Shown here piece after piece: positions 33,342-40,961 of a stretch of DNA of 64,000 bases (within the stretch, counting starts at the first letter, position 1; the number at the start of each line of letters is the position of its first letter). The notes below the pieces were generated by a model, which was not told the DNA's origin, ran no database searches, and saw only the letters and a list, made by a program, of their open reading frames with translations. This DNA comes from Polyangiaceae bacterium (GTDB lineage: Bacteria; Myxococcota_A; Polyangia; Polyangiales; Polyangiaceae). The stretch is taken from positions 1-64,000 of the forward strand of contig JABSRN010000005.1 in NCBI GenBank assembly GCA_013214025.1, given 5' to 3'. The position numbers and the translations under genes are program-made.

Positions 33342-34724
33342 CTAGAGGCGAGCGAAGCAGACGGCCGAGATGATCACTACGCCGAGCAGGTTCACCACGA
33401 TGCCGTGACGCACCATCTGTTGGATCGGTAGGCGGTCGGTGCCAAACACAATGGCATTGGGCGCGGTGGCGACCGGCAACATGAATGCACAGCTGGCGCT
33501 GAGGGCCGCCGGAACCATCAATGTGGCGGGCTCAAGACCGGCGGCGATAGAGGCCGCGGCAAGAATGGGCATGAGCAGACTGGACGTCGCGGTGTTGCTG
33601 GTGAGCTCAGTCAGAAAGGTGACCGCCAGGCACAAAGCGACCAGCATCAACAGGGTGGGCCAGCTCGCCAGAGCGCTGAGCGCACTGCCGAGAGCCGCGG
33701 AGAGCCCGGAGGCGCCGAAAGCTTTGGCGAGAGCGATGCCGCCGGCGAAGAGGATGAGCAAACCCCAGGGGATTCGATTGGCGGTTTCCCAATCCAACAG
33801 CCGTTCCCCCTGTTTATTCCCGTCAGGTATCAGGAACATCGCGATCACCGCCGCGAACGCTACCGTCCCGTCGCCAACGCCGGGTAGATCGAGAGCGCCG
33901 CTCCACCCCCCGAAGGGTTCACGCCGCGTGACCCATGCAATCGCTGTGAGCGTGAAGACCCCGAGCACGCGCTTTTCCGCCGATCTCCACGCCCCTACCT
34001 GCGGCAATTGCAACTGGTGTTGGGAAGACAAGTTCCGGGTCAGCCATGCCCAGGTGAGCGGAATCATCAATACCACGATGGGCACGGCGATGGTCATCCA
34101 ATGAGCGAAGCTCATGTCGTTGCCCGTTAGCTCTTGATAGGCGCCGAGGAAGATGACGTTTGGCGGCGTACCGACGGGGGTGCCAAGCCCTCCTATGCTT
34201 GCGGAATAAGCGATGCCCAGTAGTAGCGGGGTGGCTAGTTCTCCGGTTTCATCTTGGTCAAGAACGGCGATGGCGATGGGCAGCAGCATCAGTGTCGTGG
34301 CCGTGTTGGATATCCACATGCTGAGCAGGGCGCACGCGATCATGAAGCCAAGCACCAATCGTCGCCCGCCATCCCCACCGACTGCCCGCACCATGCCGAG
34401 AGCCAAGCGCCGATGGGCCCCGGATCGCTCCATGGCCGTCGACAGCAAGAAGCCCCCGAGCAAGAGCATAATCATCGGGTGCCCGTAGGCGGTAGCCACC
34501 TCTTTGCGATCCAAAATCCCTAGGAGCGGGAGGACCGCGAAGGGGATGAGGGAGGTCGCGGGGATGGGGATGGCGAGGGTGACCCACCACACAGCGCACA
34601 AAGTCGTGACGGCGGCAGTCCCGGCAGCCGGCGTGGCAAGCCCCGAGCTGAGGCAAAGCAGGGCTGTGCCCACGGCGAGTAGAGGACCGAATATAAGCGC
34701 GGGTGTTCGCCGGTCCGTTGCCAC
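33342..34724 (-). CDS. DASS/SLC13 family anion transporter
   Basis: 460 residues, about 11-12 transmembrane segments. Two SNT motifs, MWISNTATTLMLLPIA and ELTSNTATSSLLMPIL, mark the sodium/substrate sites of VcINDY-type divalent-anion:Na+ symporters. They lie in inverted-repeat halves as expected. The likely substrate is a dicarboxylate or sulfate; sequence alone does not decide. No regulator or metabolic partner is adjacent. Convergent with the RND exporter gene, 35 nt apart. Confidence 0.9.
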   Translation of the reverse strand: MATDRRTPALIFGPLLAVGTALLCLSSGLATPAAGTAAVTTLCAVWWVTLAIPIPATSLIPFAVLPLLGILDRKEVATAYGHPMIMLLLGGFLLSTAMERSGAHRRLALGMVRAVGGDGGRRLVLGFMIACALLSMWISNTATTLMLLPIAIAVLDQDETGELATPLLLGIAYSASIGGLGTPVGTPPNVIFLGAYQELTGNDMSFAHWMTIAVPIVVLMIPLTWAWLTRNLSSQHQLQLPQVGAWRSAEKRVLGVFTLTAIAWVTRREPFGGWSGALDLPGVGDGTVAFAAVIAMFLIPDGNKQGERLLDWETANRIPWGLLILFAGGIALAKAFGASGLSAALGSALSALASWPTLLMLVALCLAVTFLTELTSNTATSSLLMPILAAASIAAGLEPATLMVPAALSASCAFMLPVATAPNAIVFGTDRLPIQQMVRHGIVVNLLGVVIISAVCFARL

Positions 34725-34958
34725 GGAGGCATGCTACACGGCCGAGCGCCCTGGCGGGCGCGCCCGAGAAAAATGCTTCGACTTAGTGAAATGGCGGCAG
34801 AGAGTTGTCCAAGGACGGCAAAAGCTGCCATCGCTATTGTCGATGAAACTCAACCCTTCACCGAGTATCGCCAATTTCTACGGAGATTTTGAGAGATTCG
34901 GGGCCTGGCTTCGTCTCTCCTCACGGTCCCTTCCGTTTGGCGGGGCTCTATTCAGCGA

Positions 34959-35723
34959 ATGACGAAGATTTCTGCAATCCGGCGTGTGGGTCTGACTGCG
35001 GCCGTCGCGCTTCTGTTCGCGCCTTCAGCGATCGCGCGAGGTGAGCGCGACCTCCCCAAAAAGTATCGCCAGTCGCCTTACATGGTGCAGTCGCTGTCTG
35101 TCGGATATCCGAACTCTGGCTGGCATCTGCGTGCCAAGAAGCTTCGGGACACCCCTTATCTGAAGGTGAAGCGAAGCAGTCGTTTCAACCAATACGCCCA
35201 TCCTGCGTTGGTGCTCATGCTTCGCCGCAGTTCCCGAGAAATCGGTCGTTCCGTCAAGGGCTCGGTGATGCTGGTGGGGGATTTGTCGAGTGAACGTGGC
35301 GGCTTCCTGAACGGCCACCGCTCCCACCAGAGTGGCCGGGACGCGGATATCGGCTTTTATGTAAAAAACAAGGCGGGCAAACCGGTGATAGGCAAGCGCT
35401 TCTTAGCCTTCGATGCCGAAGGCCGGGCCAAGGACGGTAGCGGCTTGCTGTTCGATGACTATCGCAATTGGCTTCTCGTTCAAGCCTGGGCGACGGACCA
35501 CCGGGCGGGGCTCAGCCATATATTTGTGTCCCGCGGTGTGCGCTCCCGACTGCTCAAGTACGCCAAAGGCCAAAAGCGCTTCAAGAAGTATTATGTTCAG
35601 GCTGCTAAGCTACTGAAACAGCCTCAGAGCGTAAGCGCCCATGACGATCATTTTCACGTCCGAATCTCGTGCCCCGAGACTCAGCTGGGCCTCTGCCACA
35701 ACGAGAGCCGCGTCAAACACTAG
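34959..35723 (+). CDS. Penicillin-insensitive murein endopeptidase-like metalloprotease (M74)
   Basis: 254 residues with a signal peptide (cleavage about residue 27, APSAIARGE). NGHRSHQSGRDADIGFYV (HxxGxxxD) and VSAHDDHFHVRISCP (HxH) supply the zinc ligands of the MepA/LAS peptidases, which cut DD- and LD-cross-links in peptidoglycan. It acts in the periplasm on wall remodelling. It is followed 18 nt later by a flavodoxin-like gene, probably by chance co-transcribed. Confidence 0.88.
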   Translation: MTKISAIRRVGLTAAVALLFAPSAIARGERDLPKKYRQSPYMVQSLSVGYPNSGWHLRAKKLRDTPYLKVKRSSRFNQYAHPALVLMLRRSSREIGRSVKGSVMLVGDLSSERGGFLNGHRSHQSGRDADIGFYVKNKAGKPVIGKRFLAFDAEGRAKDGSGLLFDDYRNWLLVQAWATDHRAGLSHIFVSRGVRSRLLKYAKGQKRFKKYYVQAAKLLKQPQSVSAHDDHFHVRISCPETQLGLCHNESRVKH

Positions 35724-35741
35724 AGCGGCAAGGAGTGCACA

Positions 35742-36197
35742 TTGAAGCGCTTGCTCATCGTGGCTCACGAGATCGGTGGACGCCTCCAAGAGATGCGTGA
35801 AGCTGTGGAACGCGGGGCCCGCCTAGAGACCGACATTGATCTCCGCGTGAAGAGTGCGTTTGGCGCTGGCCCGGAGGACCTGCTCTGGTGTGATGGCGTC
35901 ATCTTCGGCACCCCCGAGAACTTCGGCTACATGTCCGGGGCCCTGAAAGACTTTTTCGAGCGCACCTACTACGAAACCAGAGAGCAGCTTTCGAATCCTG
36001 CCTATGCATTGTTTGTGTGCGGCGGCAGCGACGGCACAGGGGCGGTGCGCAGTGTGGAGAGGATCCTCAAGGGATATCCCATGAAAAAAGTGTCCGCTGA
36101 GATCATCTGCCTCGGCCCGGTGAGCGAAGAGGTGCTGGCCCGCTGCGAAGAGCTGGGCCAGGGTGTGGCTGCAGGCCTGTGTTTGGGGATTTTCTAG
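35742..36197 (+). CDS. Flavodoxin-like/NADPH-dependent FMN reductase family protein
   Basis: 151 residues from TTG 35742 with caaggag at the right spacing. The flavodoxin fold is visible: LLIVAHEIGGRLQEM as the first strand and phosphate loop, then DGVIFGTPENFGYMSGALKD, the FMN-phosphate and ring loop, then YALFVCGGSDGTGAVRSVER. It is probably an FMN-binding redox protein; partner unknown. Confidence 0.78.
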   Translation: MKRLLIVAHEIGGRLQEMREAVERGARLETDIDLRVKSAFGAGPEDLLWCDGVIFGTPENFGYMSGALKDFFERTYYETREQLSNPAYALFVCGGSDGTGAVRSVERILKGYPMKKVSAEIICLGPVSEEVLARCEELGQGVAAGLCLGIF

Positions 36198-36210
36198 TCT
36201 GGACGAGGGC

Positions 36211-37161
36211 TCAGCCCCCGTCGATCAGTACCTTGAGCTGCCCGGGGGTTTGAGCTAGCTCCAGCGCCCCGGCGGCGTCTGATAGGGGGATCCGCTGAGT
36301 GATCAGCGGCGAGAGATCGATACTGCTGGTCTGGAGCCAGCTGAGGGCGTTGGCCATATTGCCGCAACGCGAGCCCACGACTCGCAGCTCGTTGATGACG
36401 ATCGGCGACAGATCCACGCTGGTTTCCCCGGAAACGGTGGTCTTGAGCACGACGCAGCCTTGGGCAGCGGTTAGCGCCAGCGCGCGAGAGATCCCGCTAG
36501 CGCTGCCGGTGGCTTCGACGACCGTCTCGTATTGGCGCGCGGGATCCAAATCCTTTTCCAGCAAGGTGTGAGCGCCGGCGGCGGCGGCGATACTGAGTTT
36601 ATTGGGGTGATGACCGATGAGCGTGACCTGGCGTCCGCTCCCGAGCAACGCTAAGGCGATGAGCAAGCCCAGCTTGCCATCACCGAGAACGGCTATCTCG
36701 CTGTCCGCGGTGGCAACGTCCAGCACGTGAAGGGCCGCCGCCAGCGGTTCCGCGAACACGGCGGCTTCGTTGGCTACCACATCGGGAACGGCGACCAAGC
36801 ACCGTTCGGGCACCGTGAAGCGTTCGCTGAATGCGCCGTCTCGTCCGAGAATGCCGAGCACTGTGCGATGTGGGCAATGATGTTCTTGCCCGCTCTCACA
36901 CTGCGCGCACTGACCGCAATGGGCGTTGATGTCGGCGACGACTCGCCGGCCAACCCAATGGCTATCGTCAGCCTCTAGGACTGTGCCGACGAACTCGTGC
37001 CCAAGCACCCCGCAATAATTCATGTAGCCCCGAGAGAGCTGAATGTCCGTATCGCAGACTCCGGCTAGCCGCAGCTCGACCAACGCCTCTCCAGCAGGCC
37101 GTTTGGGATCCGGGTACTCCGTCTGGAGTTGTAGCGTGCCATCGAAGCAAAGAGCGAGCAT
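36211..37161 (-). CDS. Zinc-type medium-chain alcohol dehydrogenase
   Basis: 316 residues, MDR superfamily. Catalytic-zinc region GVCDTDIQLSRGY and GVLGHEFVGTV; structural-zinc Cys set CGQCAQCESGQEHHC; nucleotide-binding stretch EIAVLGDGKLGLLIALALLG. It oxidises an alcohol or polyol with NAD(P). It is the third gene of a tight minus-strand operon (ROK kinase, quinone oxidoreductase, this), separated by 12 nt from the one before. That setting suggests sugar or polyol metabolism, but the substrate is not readable. Confidence 0.85.
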   Translation of the reverse strand: MLALCFDGTLQLQTEYPDPKRPAGEALVELRLAGVCDTDIQLSRGYMNYCGVLGHEFVGTVLEADDSHWVGRRVVADINAHCGQCAQCESGQEHHCPHRTVLGILGRDGAFSERFTVPERCLVAVPDVVANEAAVFAEPLAAALHVLDVATADSEIAVLGDGKLGLLIALALLGSGRQVTLIGHHPNKLSIAAAAGAHTLLEKDLDPARQYETVVEATGSASGISRALALTAAQGCVVLKTTVSGETSVDLSPIVINELRVVGSRCGNMANALSWLQTSSIDLSPLITQRIPLSDAAGALELAQTPGQLKVLIDGG

Positions 37162-37173
37162 GGGTGGGGGGTC

Positions 37174-38160
37174 TCAGTCTACCGTCAGAATGATTTTGCC
37201 GAGATTCGCATTCGCGTCCATCCGGGTGTGAGCCTCGGGCACGTCGGCCAATGCGAAGGTCTGGTCCAACACTGGCCGCAAGCTGCCGTCGGCGAACAGC
37301 GGTAGAGATCTCTCGATGAAGGTCTCAGTAATGGCGGTTTTCTCCTCCAAGCTGCGGGAGCGCATGACCAGGCCGAGGATCTGCTGTTGTTTCTGAAGCA
37401 AGGCGCCGAAATTGACGGTCGCTGTGGGCCCGGCCAACACACCGACTACGACGCAGCGTCCGCCGATGGAGAGGCAGCGGCTGTTGCTCGCCCACGCTCC
37501 GCCGCCGAGAAAATCGACGATGCAGTCCACCCCCCGACCGTTCGTGATCTCGCGTACGCATTTGGCCACTTCCGTCTCTCGATAGTTCAGACTGTGTTGG
37601 GCCCCGAGCTGGCTGGCGAGCGCAGTTTTCTCATCGCTGCCGGCGGTGGCGATGACGACCGCGCCGCAATGGGCGGCGAGTTGTACCGCCGCGCTACCCA
37701 CACCACCGGCGGCCGCATGAATGAGTACCGTCGAGCCCTTGGCGACACTGCCGAGGTGAAACAAGGCCTCGCTCGCTGTCAGAAAGGCTTCCGGAATCGC
37801 GGTGGCTTCATCGAAACTGAGACACTCCGGAATCGTCATGAGCATCGATTCGGGTACGCTGACGTATTCGGCGTAGCCGCCGCCGGGTAGCAACGCCATC
37901 ACGCGGTCGCCGACTTTAGCCTCAGAGCACCCCGGGCCCAGCTGGGAGACGAGGCCGGAGCACTCCAATCCGAGGATATCGGTCACCCCTTTCGGCGGAG
38001 GATACAGGCCGCGCCGCTGGAGGATGTCGGCCCGGTTGAGGGCGGTCGCCTTAATTGCCAGGAGTACCTCCGCTTCGGCGGGTTCCGGTACCGGCACATC
38101 GCGCAGATCCAACTGTTCGATGCCACCTGGCTTTTCAACGAGAACGGCTTTCATCGTCAT
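37174..38160 (-). CDS. NADPH:quinone oxidoreductase, PIG3-like MDR protein
   Basis: 328 residues, zinc-less MDR type: KATALNRADILQRRGLYPPP and GVTDILGLECSGLVSQLG are the family signatures; VLIHAAAGGVGSAAVQLAAH is the NADPH-binding glycine motif. The structural-zinc cysteines are missing. Its start codon overlaps the stop codon of the ROK kinase gene by 4 nt (ATGA), so translation is coupled; a second ATG lies two codons inside. It reduces quinones or enones. Confidence 0.88.
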   Translation of the reverse strand: MTMKAVLVEKPGGIEQLDLRDVPVPEPAEAEVLLAIKATALNRADILQRRGLYPPPKGVTDILGLECSGLVSQLGPGCSEAKVGDRVMALLPGGGYAEYVSVPESMLMTIPECLSFDEATAIPEAFLTASEALFHLGSVAKGSTVLIHAAAGGVGSAAVQLAAHCGAVVIATAGSDEKTALASQLGAQHSLNYRETEVAKCVREITNGRGVDCIVDFLGGGAWASNSRCLSIGGRCVVVGVLAGPTATVNFGALLQKQQQILGLVMRSRSLEEKTAITETFIERSLPLFADGSLRPVLDQTFALADVPEAHTRMDANANLGKIILTVD

Positions 38161-39086
38161 GATCGTGGACCCTCGAAATGGGACGGTAGCCAGGCGGCGC
38201 CAATGACGCCCGCATGGGGGCCGAGTTCACTCACCAACAAAGGAAGTTCTGACAACGGGGGGGCGAAGGCGCGGGCTCTCAATCCTTCTCGAACGCTATC
38301 CGTCATCAGATCGAAGGCAGCTGAGATCCCGCCGGTGAATATCAAGGCATCGAGATCGAGCAAGTGTTGGGCGCTGCAAAGGCCCATACCGAGGGCTTTG
38401 CCGGCGCGACGGAAGCTTTCGGTGGCCTCAGCATCTCCGTCCCGAGCCGCTCGCGCGAGTTCCTCTACAGAGTTTGCGCTGCCACCTGCCTCGCTGTAGT
38501 AGCGGAGGAGCGCACGTGTACTGGCGTAGCTCTCGATGCAGCCCGTCTTCCCGCAGTGACAGAGCCAGGCCGTGGCACTTCGGTCGATAAGGATGTGCCC
38601 GATCTCGGCGGCGAATCCGAGATGACCTCGGCGCGCTTGCCCACCGAGTACGAGTCCACCTCCGACGCCGGTGCCCAGGGTGACGACGAGAAAGTCTTGA
38701 AACTGCAGCCCGTAGCCGAACTTGGATTCTGCAAGAGCTGCGCTGGTACCGTCGTTTTCGATCCGTACGGGACAGCCCAACAGCTTTTCGAGCTCTCGGG
38801 AGATCGGGACGCCCTCGAATCCGGTGACATTGGGCAATCGCCAGCAGATCCCGTCTTCATCGACCTCACCCGGAATGGCAACGCCCACGGACACAGGTTG
38901 TGCTTGGAAGGCCTTCACGCCGTCGGCAATGCTCCGAAGTAGAGCGGCACTGTTGTTTTTGGGCGTATCGAGCACGACCAAACGGTCGATTTTGCCGCCG
39001 ATGACCGAGGCAAACTTGATGCGGGTCCCGCCGAAATCTACCCCCATTCTGGGGCGATCGTCTGCAAAGTCGCCCGCATTGCTCAC
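38157..39086 (-). CDS. ROK family sugar kinase (glucokinase-like)
   Basis: 309 residues. MGVDFGGTRIKFASV is the ATP phosphate loop, VVTLGTGVGGGLVLGGQARRG the second, and CHCGKTGCIESYAS the zinc-binding ROK signature (CxCGxxGCxE). There is no N-terminal HTH, so this is the kinase branch and not a repressor. It phosphorylates glucose or another hexose. It is the first gene of the three-gene minus-strand operon. Confidence 0.9.
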   Translation of the reverse strand: MSNAGDFADDRPRMGVDFGGTRIKFASVIGGKIDRLVVLDTPKNNSAALLRSIADGVKAFQAQPVSVGVAIPGEVDEDGICWRLPNVTGFEGVPISRELEKLLGCPVRIENDGTSAALAESKFGYGLQFQDFLVVTLGTGVGGGLVLGGQARRGHLGFAAEIGHILIDRSATAWLCHCGKTGCIESYASTRALLRYYSEAGGSANSVEELARAARDGDAEATESFRRAGKALGMGLCSAQHLLDLDALIFTGGISAAFDLMTDSVREGLRARAFAPPLSELPLLVSELGPHAGVIGAAWLPSHFEGPRS

Positions 39087-39335
39087 GCCTTTAGGGGAGC
39101 ACTGGTGGGGCCGCGGTGCAAGGCGACGGAGGCGTCCAGCGGGACCGGTCGGCTATTCGTACGCGTCTCGGAATCCGCAAAGTAGCTCAAAGGTGGGCCT
39201 CCGGGCCGCAGCGTTGCCGGGTGGGGGGCTCCAGTTGGCCTCGATTGGCAAAGCAGCTTGGCCGCTGTGTGATTGTTCTGTGGAAAAGCACTACCTAATG
39301 TTGACCTTTGGTGCCCCGAGGAAAAAACTGAAAGT

Positions 39336-39647
39336 ATGAAGCACAAAGTTTCCCACGGTTTGGATATCGAACTGGCCAAGAAGGCCACCGACGCTGCTCT
39401 GGCCAGCTACAAGGAGCGCTTCGCGGAGTACAAGACGAGTTACTCGTGGGTGACGGATACCAAGGCGACCATCAGCTTTACAGTCAAGGGCGCGAGCCTA
39501 ACAGGAGATCTGGAAGTGAACGGCTCAAGCATCGATATCGATCTCAAGGTGCCCTTCCTGCTCAAGCCTTTCAAGGGCAAGGCGCTGGCAGTCATCGAGG
39601 ACAAGATCAAAGAGTGGGTGGCCAAGGCGAAGGCCGGAGAGCTGTAA
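39336..39647 (+). CDS. Polyhydroxyalkanoic-acid-system family protein
   Basis: 103 residues from ATG 39336 (the frame opens at 39273, but that leader has no start signal). MKHKVSHGLDIELAKKATDA, ATISFTVKGASLTGDLEVNG and VPFLLKPFKGKALAVIEDKI match the small family named after PHA granule-associated proteins. The name does not prove a role in PHA: no synthase or depolymerase is near. It lies directly before a CAP-domain lipoprotein gene, 6 nt apart, and probably shares its mRNA. Confidence 0.72.
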   Translation: MKHKVSHGLDIELAKKATDAALASYKERFAEYKTSYSWVTDTKATISFTVKGASLTGDLEVNGSSIDIDLKVPFLLKPFKGKALAVIEDKIKEWVAKAKAGEL

Positions 39648-39653
39648 CCGCCG

Positions 39654-40889
39654 ATGCGGTTAGCGCACAGCTTCGCGATCGCCGCTTGCTGTGTGGCGTG
39701 CGGAGCCGGCCCAAGTCTCGGCCCCAGTTCGCCGGAATCGACGGGCGGAGCTACGGTTGCGATCGGCAGCGGTGTCGAGCCCGTTACGAACTATCGGTCG
39801 ACGGCTGCAGCTCTCCGGACGCTCGGGGAAGATGATAAGAAGCTTCGCGGATTGGCGCTGGAGTATTTCGCGACCCACCAGATGATTCTGGAGGGCGATG
39901 GCGCCTTGGACACGGTCGCCAGTTGGGTGATCGATCACGTCGTGAGCGAGGAAGGTGACCTTCGGATGGAGGCTGTGGATTTTGTCTCGCACAAGGCGGG
40001 GTGGATCGGCATCTCGCTGAGCGCGAGCCTGGCCACCTCCAAAGGTGACGGTTGGGCCGACTTGCTGAGCAACACCAAAGACAGCTGGAGCGCAGGTTTT
40101 AGTTGGAATCGGGTGGGCATAGCGACCCTGCGTCGTGGCACCCAGTTATTCGGCGCCATTGTGGTGGGCGGCGTGCGGCTGGAGCTGGAGCCTATGCCGC
40201 GACGCTATGAGTCAGGCTCCACCCTGGCGGTTGAGGGGAAACTGGGCGAAGGATTGCGGGACGCCGAGATCGTTTTTAGCCGTCCGGATGGCAACACCAC
40301 CCGCATTCCCACCCAGAAGGGCAGGAAATTTCACGGCAGCCTGGTTGCCGACGCCGATGGGGAATACCGAGTGGAGGTGTTGGGGACTGGCAAAGAGGGC
40401 CTCAAGGTTCTCGCCAATTTTCCGGTCTACGTCGGAGTTGCGCCCAAGTTGGAAATCGCGGTCACTGCCACCACGTCGGAAACGGCCGACGAAGCGGCTG
40501 TCACCTTACTTCGCCTAGCCAACGAGGAGCGAGCCAAGCACGGCCTTCCGGCGCTACGCAGCGACCCCAAACTCACGTTGATGGCCCATGCGCACTCTAT
40601 GGACATGGCGAAGAATCGGTTTTTTGGACATCGCTCGCCCCAGCACGGCGACCTGGAGCAGCGGGCGCAGGCAGCCGGCGTTCGACCGCTCATCTACGGC
40701 GAAAACGTGGCTCATGCCCCGACGTCGGCGGGGGTTCATGCAGCGCTGATGGGCAGCCCGGGTCACCGAGCGAATATATTGAAAAAGGAATACACCCACG
40801 TGGGCGTTTCCATCGTCCGTGACCCCCAGTCGGGAGACGAGATATCGTGGGTGGCGACGCAAGTCTTCGCCTCCTATCCCGACCGCTGA
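39654..40889 (+). CDS. CAP/SCP-domain lipoprotein
   Basis: 411 residues. A short signal peptide with a Cys cluster (IAACCVACG) suggests lipidation. The middle part has an Ig-like stretch (KFHGSLVADADGEYRVEVLG). Residues ~285-405 form a CAP domain: LLRLANEERAKHGLPALRSD, AHAHSMDMAKNRFFGHRSPQ, IYGENVAHAP, and GSPGHRANILKKEYTHVGVS. The two His and the Glu of the CAP cavity are present. Bacterial CAP proteins are secreted and mostly uncharacterised. Ends inside a two-arm hairpin shared with the convergent FHA-ABC gene. Confidence 0.85.
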   Translation: MRLAHSFAIAACCVACGAGPSLGPSSPESTGGATVAIGSGVEPVTNYRSTAAALRTLGEDDKKLRGLALEYFATHQMILEGDGALDTVASWVIDHVVSEEGDLRMEAVDFVSHKAGWIGISLSASLATSKGDGWADLLSNTKDSWSAGFSWNRVGIATLRRGTQLFGAIVVGGVRLELEPMPRRYESGSTLAVEGKLGEGLRDAEIVFSRPDGNTTRIPTQKGRKFHGSLVADADGEYRVEVLGTGKEGLKVLANFPVYVGVAPKLEIAVTATTSETADEAAVTLLRLANEERAKHGLPALRSDPKLTLMAHAHSMDMAKNRFFGHRSPQHGDLEQRAQAAGVRPLIYGENVAHAPTSAGVHAALMGSPGHRANILKKEYTHVGVSIVRDPQSGDEISWVATQVFASYPDR

Positions 40890-40961
40890 GCGCCGATGAC
40901 AGGGGCTCGCGGCCGGCGCGGCGTCAGGTCGCGAGTGTTGGGTCGCTAGAGCTTCGGCGCT
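40889..40961. terminator. Nested inverted repeat between convergent genes, bidirectional terminator candidate
   Basis: Outer arms AGCGCCGA (40889-40896) and TCGGCGCT (40954-40961), inner arms CTCGCG (40906-40911) and CGCGAG (40930-40935). The outer arms touch the stop codons of both convergent genes. No T-run, so termination may depend on Rho or the fold may protect both 3' ends. Confidence 0.55.
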